Assembly (NCBI GenBank): GCA_965232455.1
Contig: OZ246981.1
Coordinates: 2,728,001-2,792,000, forward strand
Direction of reading: 5' to 3'
Source of the DNA: JBFGFX01 sp965232455
GTDB taxonomy: Bacteria > Pseudomonadota > Gammaproteobacteria > Steroidobacterales > Woeseiaceae
DNA length: 64,000 bases
The first letter of the stretch is position 1. Each line of letters opens with the position of its first letter. A model generated the notes under the pieces. That model saw only the letters and a list, made by a program, of their open reading frames with translations. It was not told the origin of the DNA and did not search any database. Below are positions 1 to 10,028 of the stretch, piece after piece. The position numbers and the translations under genes are program-made.

Positions 1-1911
1 CAAGCTATAGATCATCTTGTCGTCGCTCAGGTTGTAGTTCAGACCCACCTTGTACGTCGTGTCGTCTTCCTTACCGTCCTGGATGCTGGTCGTTTCACCC
101 GAGAGCAAAATGGCTTCGAGCACTAATCCCGGCGGCCATTGCCGATCAAAGACCGTATAGCGATCAAACTCGAACCAGCGTGCACCTAAGGTGAAATCCA
201 GGTTCTGGACAATCTCATAGTTCATCTCGCCAAAAACGGCGATCTGTGATCTGTCGCGGGTGAAAATCTGGTGGTACCAGGAATTACTGGTCCGGGGGTC
301 TGAGGCCGCTTCGAGTGGGCACGCCGTGGGATAGCCGAAGCCCTGCAGGAAGCAGCTCCGCCACTGGGAGTAATCCCAGGCCTTCGTCGAGGTCAGATTC
401 GGGATAACGCCGTCGTCTTGCCAGCCGTCCTTGAAGTTCTCGTAGAACGCGCCGACCATCCACTGGAAGCGGCTGTCCGTCGTCGAGGTCAGACGGAGTT
501 CGTTCGTGAGCCGCTCCGAGTCCTGGTAACTGGTGATCCAGCCGCCGTTGTATCCGGTGTCGTACTTGTCGTAATAGTTGTAGGCGTAGCTTGGCAAACC
601 CCAGTAGACGTTGTACCAGTTACGCCACGCCGAGACAAAGTTGCCAATCCAGCGTGTGTGCCAGGCTTCGTAGTGCGTATTGTCGAACTGGTAGGTCTGT
701 ACGCGGTCGGCATAGCCGAACGAGTTGGTCAACTCGGCGAAGCCCAGGTCACCGGTAATCGTGAGCTGACCGGCGGTCCACTCGTCCTTGCGCCAGTCGT
801 CACTGAAACGAGCGACCTTGTAGTCGCCCATCGCCGTGTCGGAGAACCAAACGCCCGTGGTCTCCGAATGCTGGCTCATCACGGTCAGGAGCGCTTCCCA
901 GTCCTCGTTGATGTTCCAGAGGGCTGAGATCCTGCCGCCGACGATCTCGTAGTCGTTAAAGTCGTCTTCTTCCCGGCCGGCGTTGTCCTGGATCGGACTC
1001 GAGAGATGACCGTCCGTTTCGTTGGGATCGAATGGGCCGATGTCGTATACATCGAAATTATGATCGCAGTCCGCGCCCGCTGCACAAACACTGTGTGGCG
1101 CCGTCGCAAAGACGTTATCGATGTAACCGCCTTCCTTCACCGAGTAACCAACGACGCGAACGGCGAAATTGTCGCTTACCGGAATATTGACCCAGCCGTT
1201 GAAGTCATAGCTCTCCTCACCGCCTTGGGTGAATTTGAGCTCGGTGCTGATCTCGGCCGAAAAGCCGCTTGGATCGGGTTTGTTCGTAACGACGCGGAGG
1301 GTGCCGCCCTGGGAACTGGAACCGAACAGCGTACCCTGCGGACCGGGCAGCGATTCGACGCGATTGATGTCGACCATGCGCGGGTCGAGCTGCGTCGTGC
1401 TCATGGTCATCGGCATCTCGTCGAGATACATCGCGACCTGGCTGTCCAGGTACCATGAGCTGGTCGAGATTCCAGTCGAGATTCCGCGATAGACCAAGGC
1501 GTTTCGACCGGCCCTGTCCGTCGTCAACGTGATACTCGGCAGGTTGACCGCGACGTCGGCCACGTCGAGCATGGCGCGACGCTCGATCTCGGCGGTCGAG
1601 AACGCGATGATGGATTGCGGTACGTCCTGGACGCTCATGCTCCGCCGGGTCGCGGTTACGATAATCTCCTCGAGACCGAACCCGTCATCGTCGTCTTCCT
1701 GCGCAACGGCCTGAGCCGCCGGGCACAGCGCGGTCATCACCGCCGCCGTCAACGGCGTCAGAACGTGTCGTTTCTCAGCCGGGAATCCGGCTTTTGGATG
1801 TCCTTTTGAATGACCTGATGCGACAGCGGCCGCCGTCGTTTTAGTCACAAGCGACTTTCCTGTCGCCGGATCACAAGAATCGAGGTGGTGCCGCTGATTC
1901 TCATTTGCCAT
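1..1911 (-). CDS. TonB-dependent outer-membrane receptor, 5' part (cut by left window edge)
   Basis: The minus-strand frame is open from an ATG at 1911 to base 1, 637 codons with no stop, so the C-terminal barrel lies outside the window. After about 60 unusual N-terminal residues there is a signal-peptide-like stretch ending in AQAVAQ, then a LEEIIVTATRR TonB-box-like segment. A plug domain follows, with VPQSIIAFS, LPSIT, YLDEMP and GPQGTLFGSSSQGG typical of the family. Such receptors import siderophores, carbohydrates or aromatic compounds across the outer membrane using TonB energy. The ligand cannot be read from the sequence. The true start may be a later Met near the signal peptide, since the first 45 residues look non-standard. 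Confidence 0.93.
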   Translation of the reverse strand, partial: MANENQRHHLDSCDPATGKSLVTKTTAAAVASGHSKGHPKAGFPAEKRHVLTPLTAAVMTALCPAAQAVAQEDDDDGFGLEEIIVTATRRSMSVQDVPQSIIAFSTAEIERRAMLDVADVAVNLPSITLTTDRAGRNALVYRGISTGISTSSWYLDSQVAMYLDEMPMTMSTTQLDPRMVDINRVESLPGPQGTLFGSSSQGGTLRVVTNKPDPSGFSAEISTELKFTQGGEESYDFNGWVNIPVSDNFAVRVVGYSVKEGGYIDNVFATAPHSVCAAGADCDHNFDVYDIGPFDPNETDGHLSSPIQDNAGREEDDFNDYEIVGGRISALWNINEDWEALLTVMSQHSETTGVWFSDTAMGDYKVARFSDDWRKDEWTAGQLTITGDLGFAELTNSFGYADRVQTYQFDNTHYEAWHTRWIGNFVSAWRNWYNVYWGLPSYAYNYYDKYDTGYNGGWITSYQDSERLTNELRLTSTTDSRFQWMVGAFYENFKDGWQDDGVIPNLTSTKAWDYSQWRSCFLQGFGYPTACPLEAASDPRTSNSWYHQIFTRDRSQIAVFGEMNYEIVQNLDFTLGARWFEFDRYTVFDRQWPPGLVLEAILLSGETTSIQDGKEDDTTYKVGLNYNLSDDKMIYSL

Positions 1912-2566
1912 CGGATTCCCCCATCAAACGCAATTCGAGACCAATATCCGCACGTCGCATATTTATACTCCGATAATCGCAGTGTCTTGTGCATCGCAGG
2001 CAATAAAGAGACTTTTTCTGCGCGCGCGTGCTTGCGTAGTCCATGCATCTGCACGTCTCCCTATCCTCAGAAGAAATTCCCGGTTGCCACTTTGGCGTGC
2101 GCATCGCCCTGCTTATCGGTGTGCCGTCAGCGCCAGATACGACATGTTCGGCGCTGTACGATCGGCAGCCTCCACTCACCGATTCCGACGACAGGGCCGC
2201 TTGCCAACAGCCGCAGGTCGTTCACGATCTTCGATACCTTGTCCGCCAGTCGTTTGGAAGTACTGGAAGTCAGCACATAGCAGCCTGGCCGAAACAGCGA
2301 ATTGGATATCGTACTAGCGAGAATACGAATCAGCTCTTTCATCGATCAGATAATTCGTCTGTGTGTTGCCGCGCAGTCCGTTTCGCAGGATCTCCGCATG
2401 TAACCGTGCATTAGAATAATCGTGCACCCTGCCGAGTATCAGCAGTCGATTACCCTCTTTTTCATCAATTCTCGAGAAGAAGAAGCCGAAGCAGCGGGAC
2501 ATGTCGACAGCTAGCAATCGGCACATCTAGTATGGAGGCTGGTTTCGAGGGAGCGGGAGATAAACT
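1912..2566. other. 655-bp gap with no convincing gene
   Basis: This is the divergent interval between the receptor and the M1 peptidase. It is visibly richer in A+T than most of the window. Only short overlapping minus-strand frames of 70 to 92 codons occur (around 1901-2179, 2127-2342 and 2314-2526). None has a recognisable domain or a good ribosome site. It may contain promoters for both flanking genes or a decayed gene; I see no hairpin or repeat that stands out. Confidence 0.5.
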
Positions 2567-4906
2567 TTGCAATTTCCATGGTTCCGTATCGCAGGAGTAA
2601 CGATACTCGTCTGCAGCAACTGTATGATTTTCGACTCTATGGCACACGCCGATGAGCAGTCGCGTGATCCGTTTCGCCAACTCGACGAGATTCTTCCAAC
2701 ACCGAACCACTATAGAACCGCATCCGGGGCGCCGGGTCATCGCTACTGGCAGCAACAGGTGGACTATCGAATCAGCGTTGAACTGGACGAAGACGATCGA
2801 CGCTTAACCGGGACCGAGACAATTACCTACTACAACAGGTCACCGGACGGGTTGGCTTATCTTTGGTTGCAGCTCGAACAGAATCGCTTTCGCAAGGACT
2901 CTGACGACTTGAGAACGAATACGGTTGATTCGGTGGAGAGCATGTCCTTCGAGGACTATAGGGCAACGCTGCTGCGACGCGAGTTTGATGGCGGCTACAG
3001 AATTGAATCGGTGACGGATGCCCACGGCGAACCTCTGCCACACACAATCGTCGGTACGATGATGCGTGTCGATCTCGAAGAGCTGCTGCCTTCCAATACA
3101 TCGACGCAGCTGACGATAGACTGGTCATACCGGATTCCGGATGCCCGTACGCTGGACCTGCGCGGTGGCTACGAGTCCTTTGACGATGGAAACCAAATTT
3201 ATGGCCTGGCGCAGTGGTTTCCGCGGCTCGCGGTCTATTCTGACTACCGCGGTTGGCAACTTAAGCAGTTCCTTGGCGCCGGCGAGTTTTCGCTGGAATT
3301 CGGCGACTACGTCGTTGACATCACGGTTCCCGCCGATCACATCGTAGCCGCCACTGGCGAACTGCAAAACGCGGACGAGGTGCTGACACAAGTACAGCGG
3401 GAACGCCTCGCGGAAGCCACGCGCTCAGATCGCCCGGTCTTCGTCACAACGCCTGAGGAGGCAGCCAGGAATCAACAGACTCGAACACGGGGAACAAAAA
3501 CCTGGCGCTTTGAGGCGCGCAACGTGCGCGATTTCGCCTGGGCGTCGTCGCGCAAATTCATCTGGGATGCACAGGGGTACGATCAACAAATGGAGGGGCG
3601 AGCGGACGGTCGGGCCGTCCTCGCGATGTCCTTCTATCCTGGCGAAGCCGAACCCCTATGGTCGAAGTACTCGACGAAGGCGATCGTACATACTCTGGAG
3701 GTTTACTCGCAATTTACGTTTCCGTACCCATATCCCGTCGCGCAGTCGATCACCGGGCCGGTCGCGGATGCCATGGAATATCCGATGATCGTCTTCAACA
3801 CTCCACGGCCTGAACAGAAGGGAAAAGCAGTAGGAACATACACGCGAGAAAGCAAACGAGTCCTGATTTCCGACACAATCCATGAGATTGGACACATGTA
3901 CTTTCCAATGATCGTAAACTCCGACGAACGCCAGTGGACCTGGATGGACGAAGGTTTGAACTCCTTCGTCCAGTACATTGCAGAACAAGCATGGGATCAC
4001 GACTATCCGTCACGCCGCGGAGAACCGCAGGAGATAGTGGACTACATGGTATCGGAACGGCAGTCACCCATCATGACGAGCTCTGATTCCGTGCTTCAGT
4101 TCAGCGACAATGCGTATGGGAAGGCCGCGGTGGCACTCAACATCCTGCGCGAAACGATCTTGGGAAGGGAAAGGTTCGACCATGCGTTCCGCGAGTACGC
4201 CAGGCGCTGGAAGTTCAAGCGTGCGGAACCGGCAGATTTCTTTCGAACCATGGAGGACGCGTCGGGTACGGACCTTGATTGGTTTTGGCGAGGGTGGTTC
4301 TATACGACCGACTACGTTGATCTCGCAATTGACGGCGTCGTCCATGCCAGGATGGATACCATGAACCCCGACGTCGAAGCGCCGCTAAGGCGCGAGGAGC
4401 AAGAGAACGAAGAACCGCATATTTCAGTAACGCGAAACCGCGATCTATCGCAACGCGTGGACGAGGACCCGGAACTTCTGGACTTCTACGACCAACACGA
4501 CGAGTACACGGTAACGGAGAAGCAGCGCGAAGAGTACCGGGAGTTTCTATTCAGTCTCGAGGAGTGGCAGAGAGAGATTCTAAGCGAATCCGAGAATATC
4601 TATTTCGTTTGCCTGTCCAACAAAGGCGGTCTTGTAATGCCGGTCATCTTGCAAATCGAGTATGAGAGAGGAGATCCGGAGCTACTTCGAATACCGGCCG
4701 AGATCTGGCGGTATGACGCGAAGCGCGTTACCAAAATGTTGATTCGCGACAGAGAGATTAAAGCGGTAAGGCTAGACCCATACTACGAGACAGCGGATGC
4801 CGATACCGCTAACAACTACTGGCCACGCATGATCTCGCCAGGGCTGCTGAAGTTGTATGGAGAAGATTCTGATCGAAACCTGATGCAAGAGGTACGCGAT
4901 GAATGA
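2567..4906 (+). CDS. M1-family (gluzincin) zinc metallopeptidase, exported
   Basis: This 779-residue protein opens with a TTG start preceded by GGGAG and carries a signal peptide of about 28 residues (ends near SMAHA). The zinc site is HEIGH at residues 439-443, followed after exactly 18 residues by Glu462 in WMDEGLN, the HExxH-x18-E pattern of M1 aminopeptidases. DAMEYP at 401-406 sits where the exopeptidase GAMEN motif would be, so classical aminopeptidase activity is uncertain. It is likely a periplasmic or membrane-associated peptidase. It has no operon partner: it diverges from the receptor and converges on the SpdH-like gene. Codon use looks less GC-biased than its neighbours. Confidence 0.9.
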   Translation: MQFPWFRIAGVTILVCSNCMIFDSMAHADEQSRDPFRQLDEILPTPNHYRTASGAPGHRYWQQQVDYRISVELDEDDRRLTGTETITYYNRSPDGLAYLWLQLEQNRFRKDSDDLRTNTVDSVESMSFEDYRATLLRREFDGGYRIESVTDAHGEPLPHTIVGTMMRVDLEELLPSNTSTQLTIDWSYRIPDARTLDLRGGYESFDDGNQIYGLAQWFPRLAVYSDYRGWQLKQFLGAGEFSLEFGDYVVDITVPADHIVAATGELQNADEVLTQVQRERLAEATRSDRPVFVTTPEEAARNQQTRTRGTKTWRFEARNVRDFAWASSRKFIWDAQGYDQQMEGRADGRAVLAMSFYPGEAEPLWSKYSTKAIVHTLEVYSQFTFPYPYPVAQSITGPVADAMEYPMIVFNTPRPEQKGKAVGTYTRESKRVLISDTIHEIGHMYFPMIVNSDERQWTWMDEGLNSFVQYIAEQAWDHDYPSRRGEPQEIVDYMVSERQSPIMTSSDSVLQFSDNAYGKAAVALNILRETILGRERFDHAFREYARRWKFKRAEPADFFRTMEDASGTDLDWFWRGWFYTTDYVDLAIDGVVHARMDTMNPDVEAPLRREEQENEEPHISVTRNRDLSQRVDEDPELLDFYDQHDEYTVTEKQREEYREFLFSLEEWQREILSESENIYFVCLSNKGGLVMPVILQIEYERGDPELLRIPAEIWRYDAKRVTKMLIRDREIKAVRLDPYYETADADTANNYWPRMISPGLLKLYGEDSDRNLMQEVRDE

Positions 4907-5036
4907 ACCACGCAATGGCGCGAGCAGATAAACCGGGCACAATCAACAGGTTTCAACTCTGGTCTGCTCCCTTTACACAACGCGCACATTGTAAAAAGTC
5001 TGAGGTGGCCCACTACTATTGTGACTGGTCCTGATC

Positions 5037-5052
5037 GCTCGTCAGGACGAGC
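5037..5052. repeat. Short palindrome at convergent gene ends (REP-like core)
   Basis: GCTCGTC and GACGAGC form a perfect 7-bp inverted repeat around AG. It lies between the 3' ends of the M1 peptidase and the SpdH-like gene. The central GTCAGGAC matches the core of the longer palindromes near 37297 and 14352, so it may be a diverged member of that family. It could act as a terminator stem, but no T-run follows on either strand. Confidence 0.45.
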
Positions 5053-5080
5053 TCATACAGGAAACGATTCCGAGCCCCCT

Positions 5081-6922
5081 TCAGACCTCGATGAGATCCT
5101 GCACCGCGCGATAACCGTGGGTGATTGCGGAATCGGTGTTGGCAGCGGCGCCGGCGTCCGAGTTTGCGATCGCGATGCGCCCGTATCGCTGCCTGCCGAT
5201 CACCCAGGGTTTTGACGCTTCGTTTGGCCAGTCGGGTTCCCATAGCAGTCCCGGGCTGTAGGAGTAACCGTGCGCCCAGCGATTGACTGTGATCGCCTGG
5301 ATGTCGCGTTCGACGTCGAAGCCCGCGCCGCCGAGCGCCTGATCGAGCTGGTCCTTGACGTGATGCTCGAAGGTTGCGTAAGACGTCGTCAGCAGATGCC
5401 GCCGTCCCGCGCGCCATTGTTCCGGACCCTGGATGTCCTCGAAGTACGGCACGTGGCACATGTGCAGGACCATCGGATCGTCCGGCGACGAGCCGAATTC
5501 GTAGTTGCCCAGCGACACCGGGTAGTCCAGTTCCACCTGCTTGTAGAATTCGTTTGTATAAAACACGAACGACACGCCGAGATCGGCGAAAGCGCGCCAG
5601 TTTTTCGCGAGGATCTTCGTATAGGTCAGCGGGATCTTGACGTTGTATTTGAGCCCGTCCACCTGCTCCTCCGGCAGTTCGGGACACAGGTAGGGAATCG
5701 CGCTGTTGTAACAGGCCATGATGCACTTGCCGCCACGGACGGTGTGCTGGTCGCCGCCGTGCACGAACGTCACGTCGACCGCGCCCGCGTCCGCCGTATG
5801 CTGCGCATTGACGACCGTGCTGTTGAGCCGGATTCTGACGCCGGCGCCCTCGCGGTCCAGCATCGAGTAGTCCACACGCGACGTCACGACGTCCTCCATC
5901 GTCCCGCCGGGCACCGCCTCAGGCAACAACGCGCGAACCAGCAGGCGCGCGACGGATGCATTGCCGTCCGGAAAATGGAAGATGTAGGGTTCGTCACCGC
6001 GATGGCCGACGCGCGGCATCGTGTGACGCAGGCCCGGCATGCCGCCGCCGTCGTCATAACCCTGCACCTGGATCGCAGGAATTTCCTCGATACCGACACA
6101 CCAGAAGCTGATACCCCAGCGGCGATACATCTCCAGGACCTGCTGATCGACTTTTGCATAGTCTTTCAGAAAATCGTAATAACTCATGTTACTCAGGAGC
6201 TCACGCTTTTCTTCGTAGCTTTTGCCCGGAAGATAGTCGCGTTCGTCGGTAAAGACCCGCTCGAGGTCCGCTTTCGCCTCGTCCGACATCGGCGTCTGCG
6301 CAGCGAACTCGTCCCAAGGCAGCTTGCCGTAGCCGGCTACGACCTTTTGCTCGCCGTAGGTCGCTTTGTCGTACACGACGGCTTTGCTCAAACCCATCGA
6401 TGAATACAGGCTCTGATCGTAATAGTCGTAGAAGCGCTCGACGTCGATGCCGATGTCGATCAGCAACTGTTTGGATACCTCGGAATAGGCCGACGGCGTG
6501 TCGATGGATTCGGTGCCGCCGTAGCCGATACGAGTCTCGCCGTTGATACCAAACTCGTTGCGTTTGGCATGGCCGCCGAAGTCATCGTGATTGTCGAGAA
6601 CCAGCACGCGTGCGCCCGGATTCTCTTTACGAAAGTAGTACGCGGCCGAAAGGCCGCTGATGCCGGCACCCACGACAACCAGGTCGTATTCCTCTTCGTG
6701 TTCAAGGGGTTTCCACGTCTGCCCCGACACCCGTGCGTGCATCGTCTCCCAGGAGCCGTCGTGGCTTCCGCGAAGGCCGGTCAGCGCCGGCGGATAATAC
6801 TCGGGCCCAAGTGCAAACTTGTCGCCTGCGCCCAAAACCTCTGTCCAGGGCGACAGCAGCGACGCGCCGATAGCCACCTGCGTGCCGTTCAAAAAATCAC
6901 GTCGGGTGATGTTGTCTTTCAT
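5081..6922 (-). CDS. FAD-dependent amine oxidoreductase, spermidine-dehydrogenase (SpdH)-like, Tat-exported
   Basis: The protein has 613 residues, close to the length of Pseudomonas SpdH. The N-terminus contains a Tat-type TRRDFLNG motif and a hydrophobic stretch, so it is probably folded before export to the periplasm. A Rossmann FAD motif (GAGISG, residues 85-90) follows, with an FGGHAKRNEF segment typical of flavin amine oxidases. The C-terminus has GRIAIANSDAGA, an FAD-contacting loop. The start ATG at 6922 has a good GGGGG ribosome site. It lies upstream of no obvious polyamine genes; 25 bp separate it from the gamma-glutamyltransferase gene on the same strand. The exact amine substrate is inference from family resemblance. 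Confidence 0.8.
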   Translation of the reverse strand: MKDNITRRDFLNGTQVAIGASLLSPWTEVLGAGDKFALGPEYYPPALTGLRGSHDGSWETMHARVSGQTWKPLEHEEEYDLVVVGAGISGLSAAYYFRKENPGARVLVLDNHDDFGGHAKRNEFGINGETRIGYGGTESIDTPSAYSEVSKQLLIDIGIDVERFYDYYDQSLYSSMGLSKAVVYDKATYGEQKVVAGYGKLPWDEFAAQTPMSDEAKADLERVFTDERDYLPGKSYEEKRELLSNMSYYDFLKDYAKVDQQVLEMYRRWGISFWCVGIEEIPAIQVQGYDDGGGMPGLRHTMPRVGHRGDEPYIFHFPDGNASVARLLVRALLPEAVPGGTMEDVVTSRVDYSMLDREGAGVRIRLNSTVVNAQHTADAGAVDVTFVHGGDQHTVRGGKCIMACYNSAIPYLCPELPEEQVDGLKYNVKIPLTYTKILAKNWRAFADLGVSFVFYTNEFYKQVELDYPVSLGNYEFGSSPDDPMVLHMCHVPYFEDIQGPEQWRAGRRHLLTTSYATFEHHVKDQLDQALGGAGFDVERDIQAITVNRWAHGYSYSPGLLWEPDWPNEASKPWVIGRQRYGRIAIANSDAGAAANTDSAITHGYRAVQDLIEV

Positions 6923-6947
6923 GATTGTTCCCCCTGGGTTCTCAATC

Positions 6948-8636
6948 TTAGAAACCGCGCGCCAGACCCGTGCCCCTGGGGTCGGCGCCGCCAGTAAATC
7001 GGACCGGCGTTCCGTCCGCGCCGTACTCCACGGTCAGGCCGTGCGCGTTGCCGATACGTTCTCGCGACTCGACGTTGTGACCGCGCACCGCAAGTGCGTC
7101 TACGACCGTCGCCGGCACGCCCGGCTCGACGGCCAGCTGATCCGGTTCGATGAAGGAGACGCGCGGCGCCGAAATTGCCGCCTGGATATCCATGTCGAAA
7201 TCGAGCACGTTCATGACGATTTGCGGGACCGTTTGGCCGATAGTGTGACCGCCGGGCGTGCCGATTACGATCCACGGCCGCTCGTCCTTCATCACGAACA
7301 GGGGTACGTCGCCGGACAGTTTGCGGCGGCCGGGATAGGCGTCCATCGGATTCCCCTTGGGCTCGAACGTCGAATAAGCCAGCGAGTTGTTGAGCCAGAT
7401 GCCGGTGCCCTCGGGCATTAGCCGGCTGCCGAACGAGTTGCCGAGCGTCTGGGTCGCGGAAATGACGTTGCCCCAGCCATCCGCGACAACGAAGTGGGTG
7501 GTGTTCATGCCGGTCTTCGGCATCACGCCCGGCGGCTCGAACGGTCTGGCGCTGGCCGTAAACTTGCCCGCTTCCGTCACGAAATAGTCGTCGGACAGGA
7601 GACGCTCCAACGGCGGCGGCGCAATATCCGGGTCACCCGCGTAGGCAAGCCGGGTCCAAAAACCATGTTTTGTCGCCTCGGCGAACGTGTGCAGGTATTC
7701 CACCGAGTTGTGGCCCATCGCGCGCAGGTCGAACTGTTCCATCAAGCCGAGCCGCACCAGAGCCGGAAACGAGTTTGCCGGCGGCGGCGCGGTCGTCACC
7801 GTGTAACCGCGGTAGTCGATCGATATCGCGTCCCACCATTCCGGCTTGTTGTCGGCAAGATCGGAGAGCCTAAGGAAACTTCCCGCCTCGCGCATCGCCC
7901 GGTCTACGGCGGCGCCGAGTTCGCCCCCGTGGAATGATTGTGCCCCGTCCTTCGCGATCGACCGGAAAGAAGCGGCGAGATCCTTTTGGATCAGCTGTTC
8001 CCCTTCCGTCAGGGGCCGGCCGTCAATGCCGTAAAAGGCCTTCGCGTGCGCCGGGAAATCCTCGTAAGCCTGTTCAATCAAGTAGGCGGCGCGCCAATCG
8101 ATCGCATGACCCTCGTCCGCGAGACGAATCGCCGCGTCAAAAAGCGCTTCCCAGGGCAAACGGCCCTTTTCGGCCATCGCCGCCCAGGCGTTGACGTTGC
8201 CGGGCGTCGACACCGACTTAGCGCCACGGCGGTTTTCCATGTAGTTCGGTGTAGGCGCGCGGAAAACGTCCGAATCCATCGCCTGCGGGATTCGTCCGCT
8301 GGAATTCAGGAAACGGCTCTTTCCGCTGTCGGCATCGTAAATGAGTATCGTGCCGTAGCCGCCGATACCGGACATCATCGGCTCTACCACGTTGAGCGCA
8401 GCGGCAACGGCGACCGCGGCGTCGTAGGCGTTGCCGCCGGATGCGAGAATCGCCAAACCCGCTTCCGTCGCCAGCGGATGCGCCGACGACACCATTCCCC
8501 GTTCGCCGACGGCGAGCGCCGACGTCTCCGCGGCCGGCGGCGGGGCGCTAACCTCGCCCACCGCATTGTCGGGCGCGTTCGGCGAACAACCGAGCACGGC
8601 AACCAAGAGAACAATCAGGATAGTGGTTCGTCGCAT
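6948..8636 (-). CDS. ggt: Gamma-glutamyltransferase, lipoprotein
   Basis: This is an N-terminal nucleophile hydrolase acting on glutathione and gamma-glutamyl compounds. I chose the ATG at 8636 over an upstream start at 8666 because it places a lipoprotein signal at the N-terminus, with lipobox VLGC and lipidated Cys17. The autocleavage and nucleophile site is the first Thr of NTTHFVV (about residue 379 of 562), which starts the small subunit. The small subunit keeps the GTPGGHTIGQ loop that corresponds to the GSPGG oxyanion region. Its ATG lies 27 bp past the stop of the small gene at 8663-8995. Secreted GGT supports periplasmic glutathione or peptide scavenging. Confidence 0.93.
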   Translation of the reverse strand: MRRTTILIVLLVAVLGCSPNAPDNAVGEVSAPPPAAETSALAVGERGMVSSAHPLATEAGLAILASGGNAYDAAVAVAAALNVVEPMMSGIGGYGTILIYDADSGKSRFLNSSGRIPQAMDSDVFRAPTPNYMENRRGAKSVSTPGNVNAWAAMAEKGRLPWEALFDAAIRLADEGHAIDWRAAYLIEQAYEDFPAHAKAFYGIDGRPLTEGEQLIQKDLAASFRSIAKDGAQSFHGGELGAAVDRAMREAGSFLRLSDLADNKPEWWDAISIDYRGYTVTTAPPPANSFPALVRLGLMEQFDLRAMGHNSVEYLHTFAEATKHGFWTRLAYAGDPDIAPPPLERLLSDDYFVTEAGKFTASARPFEPPGVMPKTGMNTTHFVVADGWGNVISATQTLGNSFGSRLMPEGTGIWLNNSLAYSTFEPKGNPMDAYPGRRKLSGDVPLFVMKDERPWIVIGTPGGHTIGQTVPQIVMNVLDFDMDIQAAISAPRVSFIEPDQLAVEPGVPATVVDALAVRGHNVESRERIGNAHGLTVEYGADGTPVRFTGGADPRGTGLARGF

Positions 8637-8662
8637 TGCCTTCCCCCGCCTTCCGACGCCGC

Positions 8663-8995
8663 TCAAAAACGAAACGTCAGATCAATCAGATTGAAGCGAA
8701 ACGGCTCCTCGACCGTCACCCGGCGCTCCGGATACGTCTGCCTGCAAGCCCGTGCAGCCTGCGCCTTGCGTGTGGACAAAACTTCGCGCTGTACGTCCGG
8801 GTTGTCGATCGCGGCAAAGGTCTCCGCGTGTATCCGGGCATCCTGCTCGTCAACGCAGGCCCGATAGCGCGCTTCCTGCTCCGGATCGGGCAGCTCTACC
8901 TCTCGCGGCATTGCAAATTGCGGATCGAGCTCGACGTCGAACAACAGCACGAGCGCCAACAGCAGCGCGCCTGCGAGCAAAAACAGTTTCTTCAT
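8663..8995 (-). CDS. Small membrane-anchored or exported protein of unknown function
   Basis: This is a 110-residue product if translation starts at the ATG at 8995. It opens with MKKLFLLAGALLLALVLL, a single hydrophobic helix that could be a signal peptide or an anchor, followed by a charged domain with two cysteines (YRACVDEQ and AARACRQ) that could form a disulfide. I do not recognise the family. The gene sits 26 bp upstream of ggt on the same strand and is probably co-transcribed with it. The coding frame is supported by GC-rich third positions and by the plausible signal segment rather than by homology. Confidence 0.6.
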   Translation of the reverse strand: MKKLFLLAGALLLALVLLFDVELDPQFAMPREVELPDPEQEARYRACVDEQDARIHAETFAAIDNPDVQREVLSTRKAQAARACRQTYPERRVTVEEPFRFNLIDLTFRF

Positions 8996-9079
8996 TCTCG
9001 TGCAGGAGGATAACAAGAAATCGCCACCGCGACGGCGGCGGCGGATCGCCCGTTTTGCTATGCGAGCCTCCTACCGATC

Positions 9080-9105
9080 GCCCGCCCGGACCGACCCGGG
9101 CGGGC
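9080..9105. other. Strong GC-rich hairpin
   Basis: GCCCGCCCGG and CCGGGCGGGC form a perfect 10-bp inverted repeat around a 6-base loop. It lies 51 bp past the stop of the minus-strand gene at 9156. No T-run follows on the minus strand, so it is an incomplete intrinsic terminator; it may block exonucleases or pause RNA polymerase. Confidence 0.5.
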
Positions 9106-9155
9106 CATAGATTGGCTCATTGGAGACGGCGATATGGCGCCGCTCGGCCGGGACG

Positions 9156-9839
9156 CTAGTCGCGGATGATGAACTCGCTGTTCAGGTCTATCTGTCCCTT
9201 GCAATTCTTTTCCACGTCGTCGGTCGCGGAGCTACGCTCGGTGAACGTGACGATGTAACTGTGGGCGCCCGCATCGGCGACGAATGGAAACCCCTTTGTA
9301 TCACGCGCCATTGCAAACGATCCCCCGATGACTTCCTTCGAGGCGTGGGGTGCAAAAAACATCGTGTGCGGACCAATGTGGGCGATCGAATCCGAGTTCG
9401 ACGTGTAGATACGATTGTAGGCCGACATCATGTAATTGACCCCCGGCTCCGTGGGTACGCCAATTTCGCCGTTTTCGATCATTTTTGCCGATTGTGCGGC
9501 GACCTCCTCGGCCGACATGCCGCTCGCGGTCATTTTCGTCTGCGCAACGATTCCCTGCAGGATCGAATCTTCACCGGTTGACGTCACGCATTCCGGAATA
9601 ATCGAGTCGGGGTGATTCCGTTGCACCAGGCAATGAAATCCGCCGTCCGACGAGATGCTCTTCTCGAAGCCGCCGTTCCGCCAGACATAGACGCTGGCGC
9701 GATCGCGCAGCGCCACCGGCAGCGCGCTGAGTGCAAGGGATTCCTCGCAGCGTTGGGTCAGCGGACGGAATTCGACCGTCTGGCCGGCGGCGGCGTCGAG
9801 CGCCAGAAGTGCTGCTGCAATTCCGAGGTAGGTTTTCAT
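9156..9839 (-). CDS. Exported protein of unknown function
   Basis: The 227-residue product starts at an ATG with a strong AAAGGAGG ribosome site 5 bp upstream. A signal peptide (MKTYLGIAAALLALDAAAG) leads into a mature part with four cysteines (QRCEES, FHCLV, ECVT, KNCKG) that could pair as disulfides in the periplasm. Segments such as GPHTMFFAPHASKEVIG and YIVTFTERS look like a compact beta-rich domain. I do not recognise the family with confidence. It is a single gene flanked by a hairpin at 9080-9105 and by the sensor kinase gene. Confidence 0.75.
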   Translation of the reverse strand: MKTYLGIAAALLALDAAAGQTVEFRPLTQRCEESLALSALPVALRDRASVYVWRNGGFEKSISSDGGFHCLVQRNHPDSIIPECVTSTGEDSILQGIVAQTKMTASGMSAEEVAAQSAKMIENGEIGVPTEPGVNYMMSAYNRIYTSNSDSIAHIGPHTMFFAPHASKEVIGGSFAMARDTKGFPFVADAGAHSYIVTFTERSSATDDVEKNCKGQIDLNSEFIIRD

Positions 9840-10028
9840 TCGAGCCTCCTTTGAGTTCCTGTGTCGATATCGCTCAATATTCCGTGCGTTCGATGCATTC
9901 GCCCTGCCGTCTCTTGCGGACCGCCGAAATTCTTGGCAAGCGGGTGTTTTCGCGAGCGGACGGTGGCGTCGGGACCGTGAGGACGCGCCCTAGCCCGTAT
10001 CCGTCATCGATTGCACGGCGAGGAGCGC

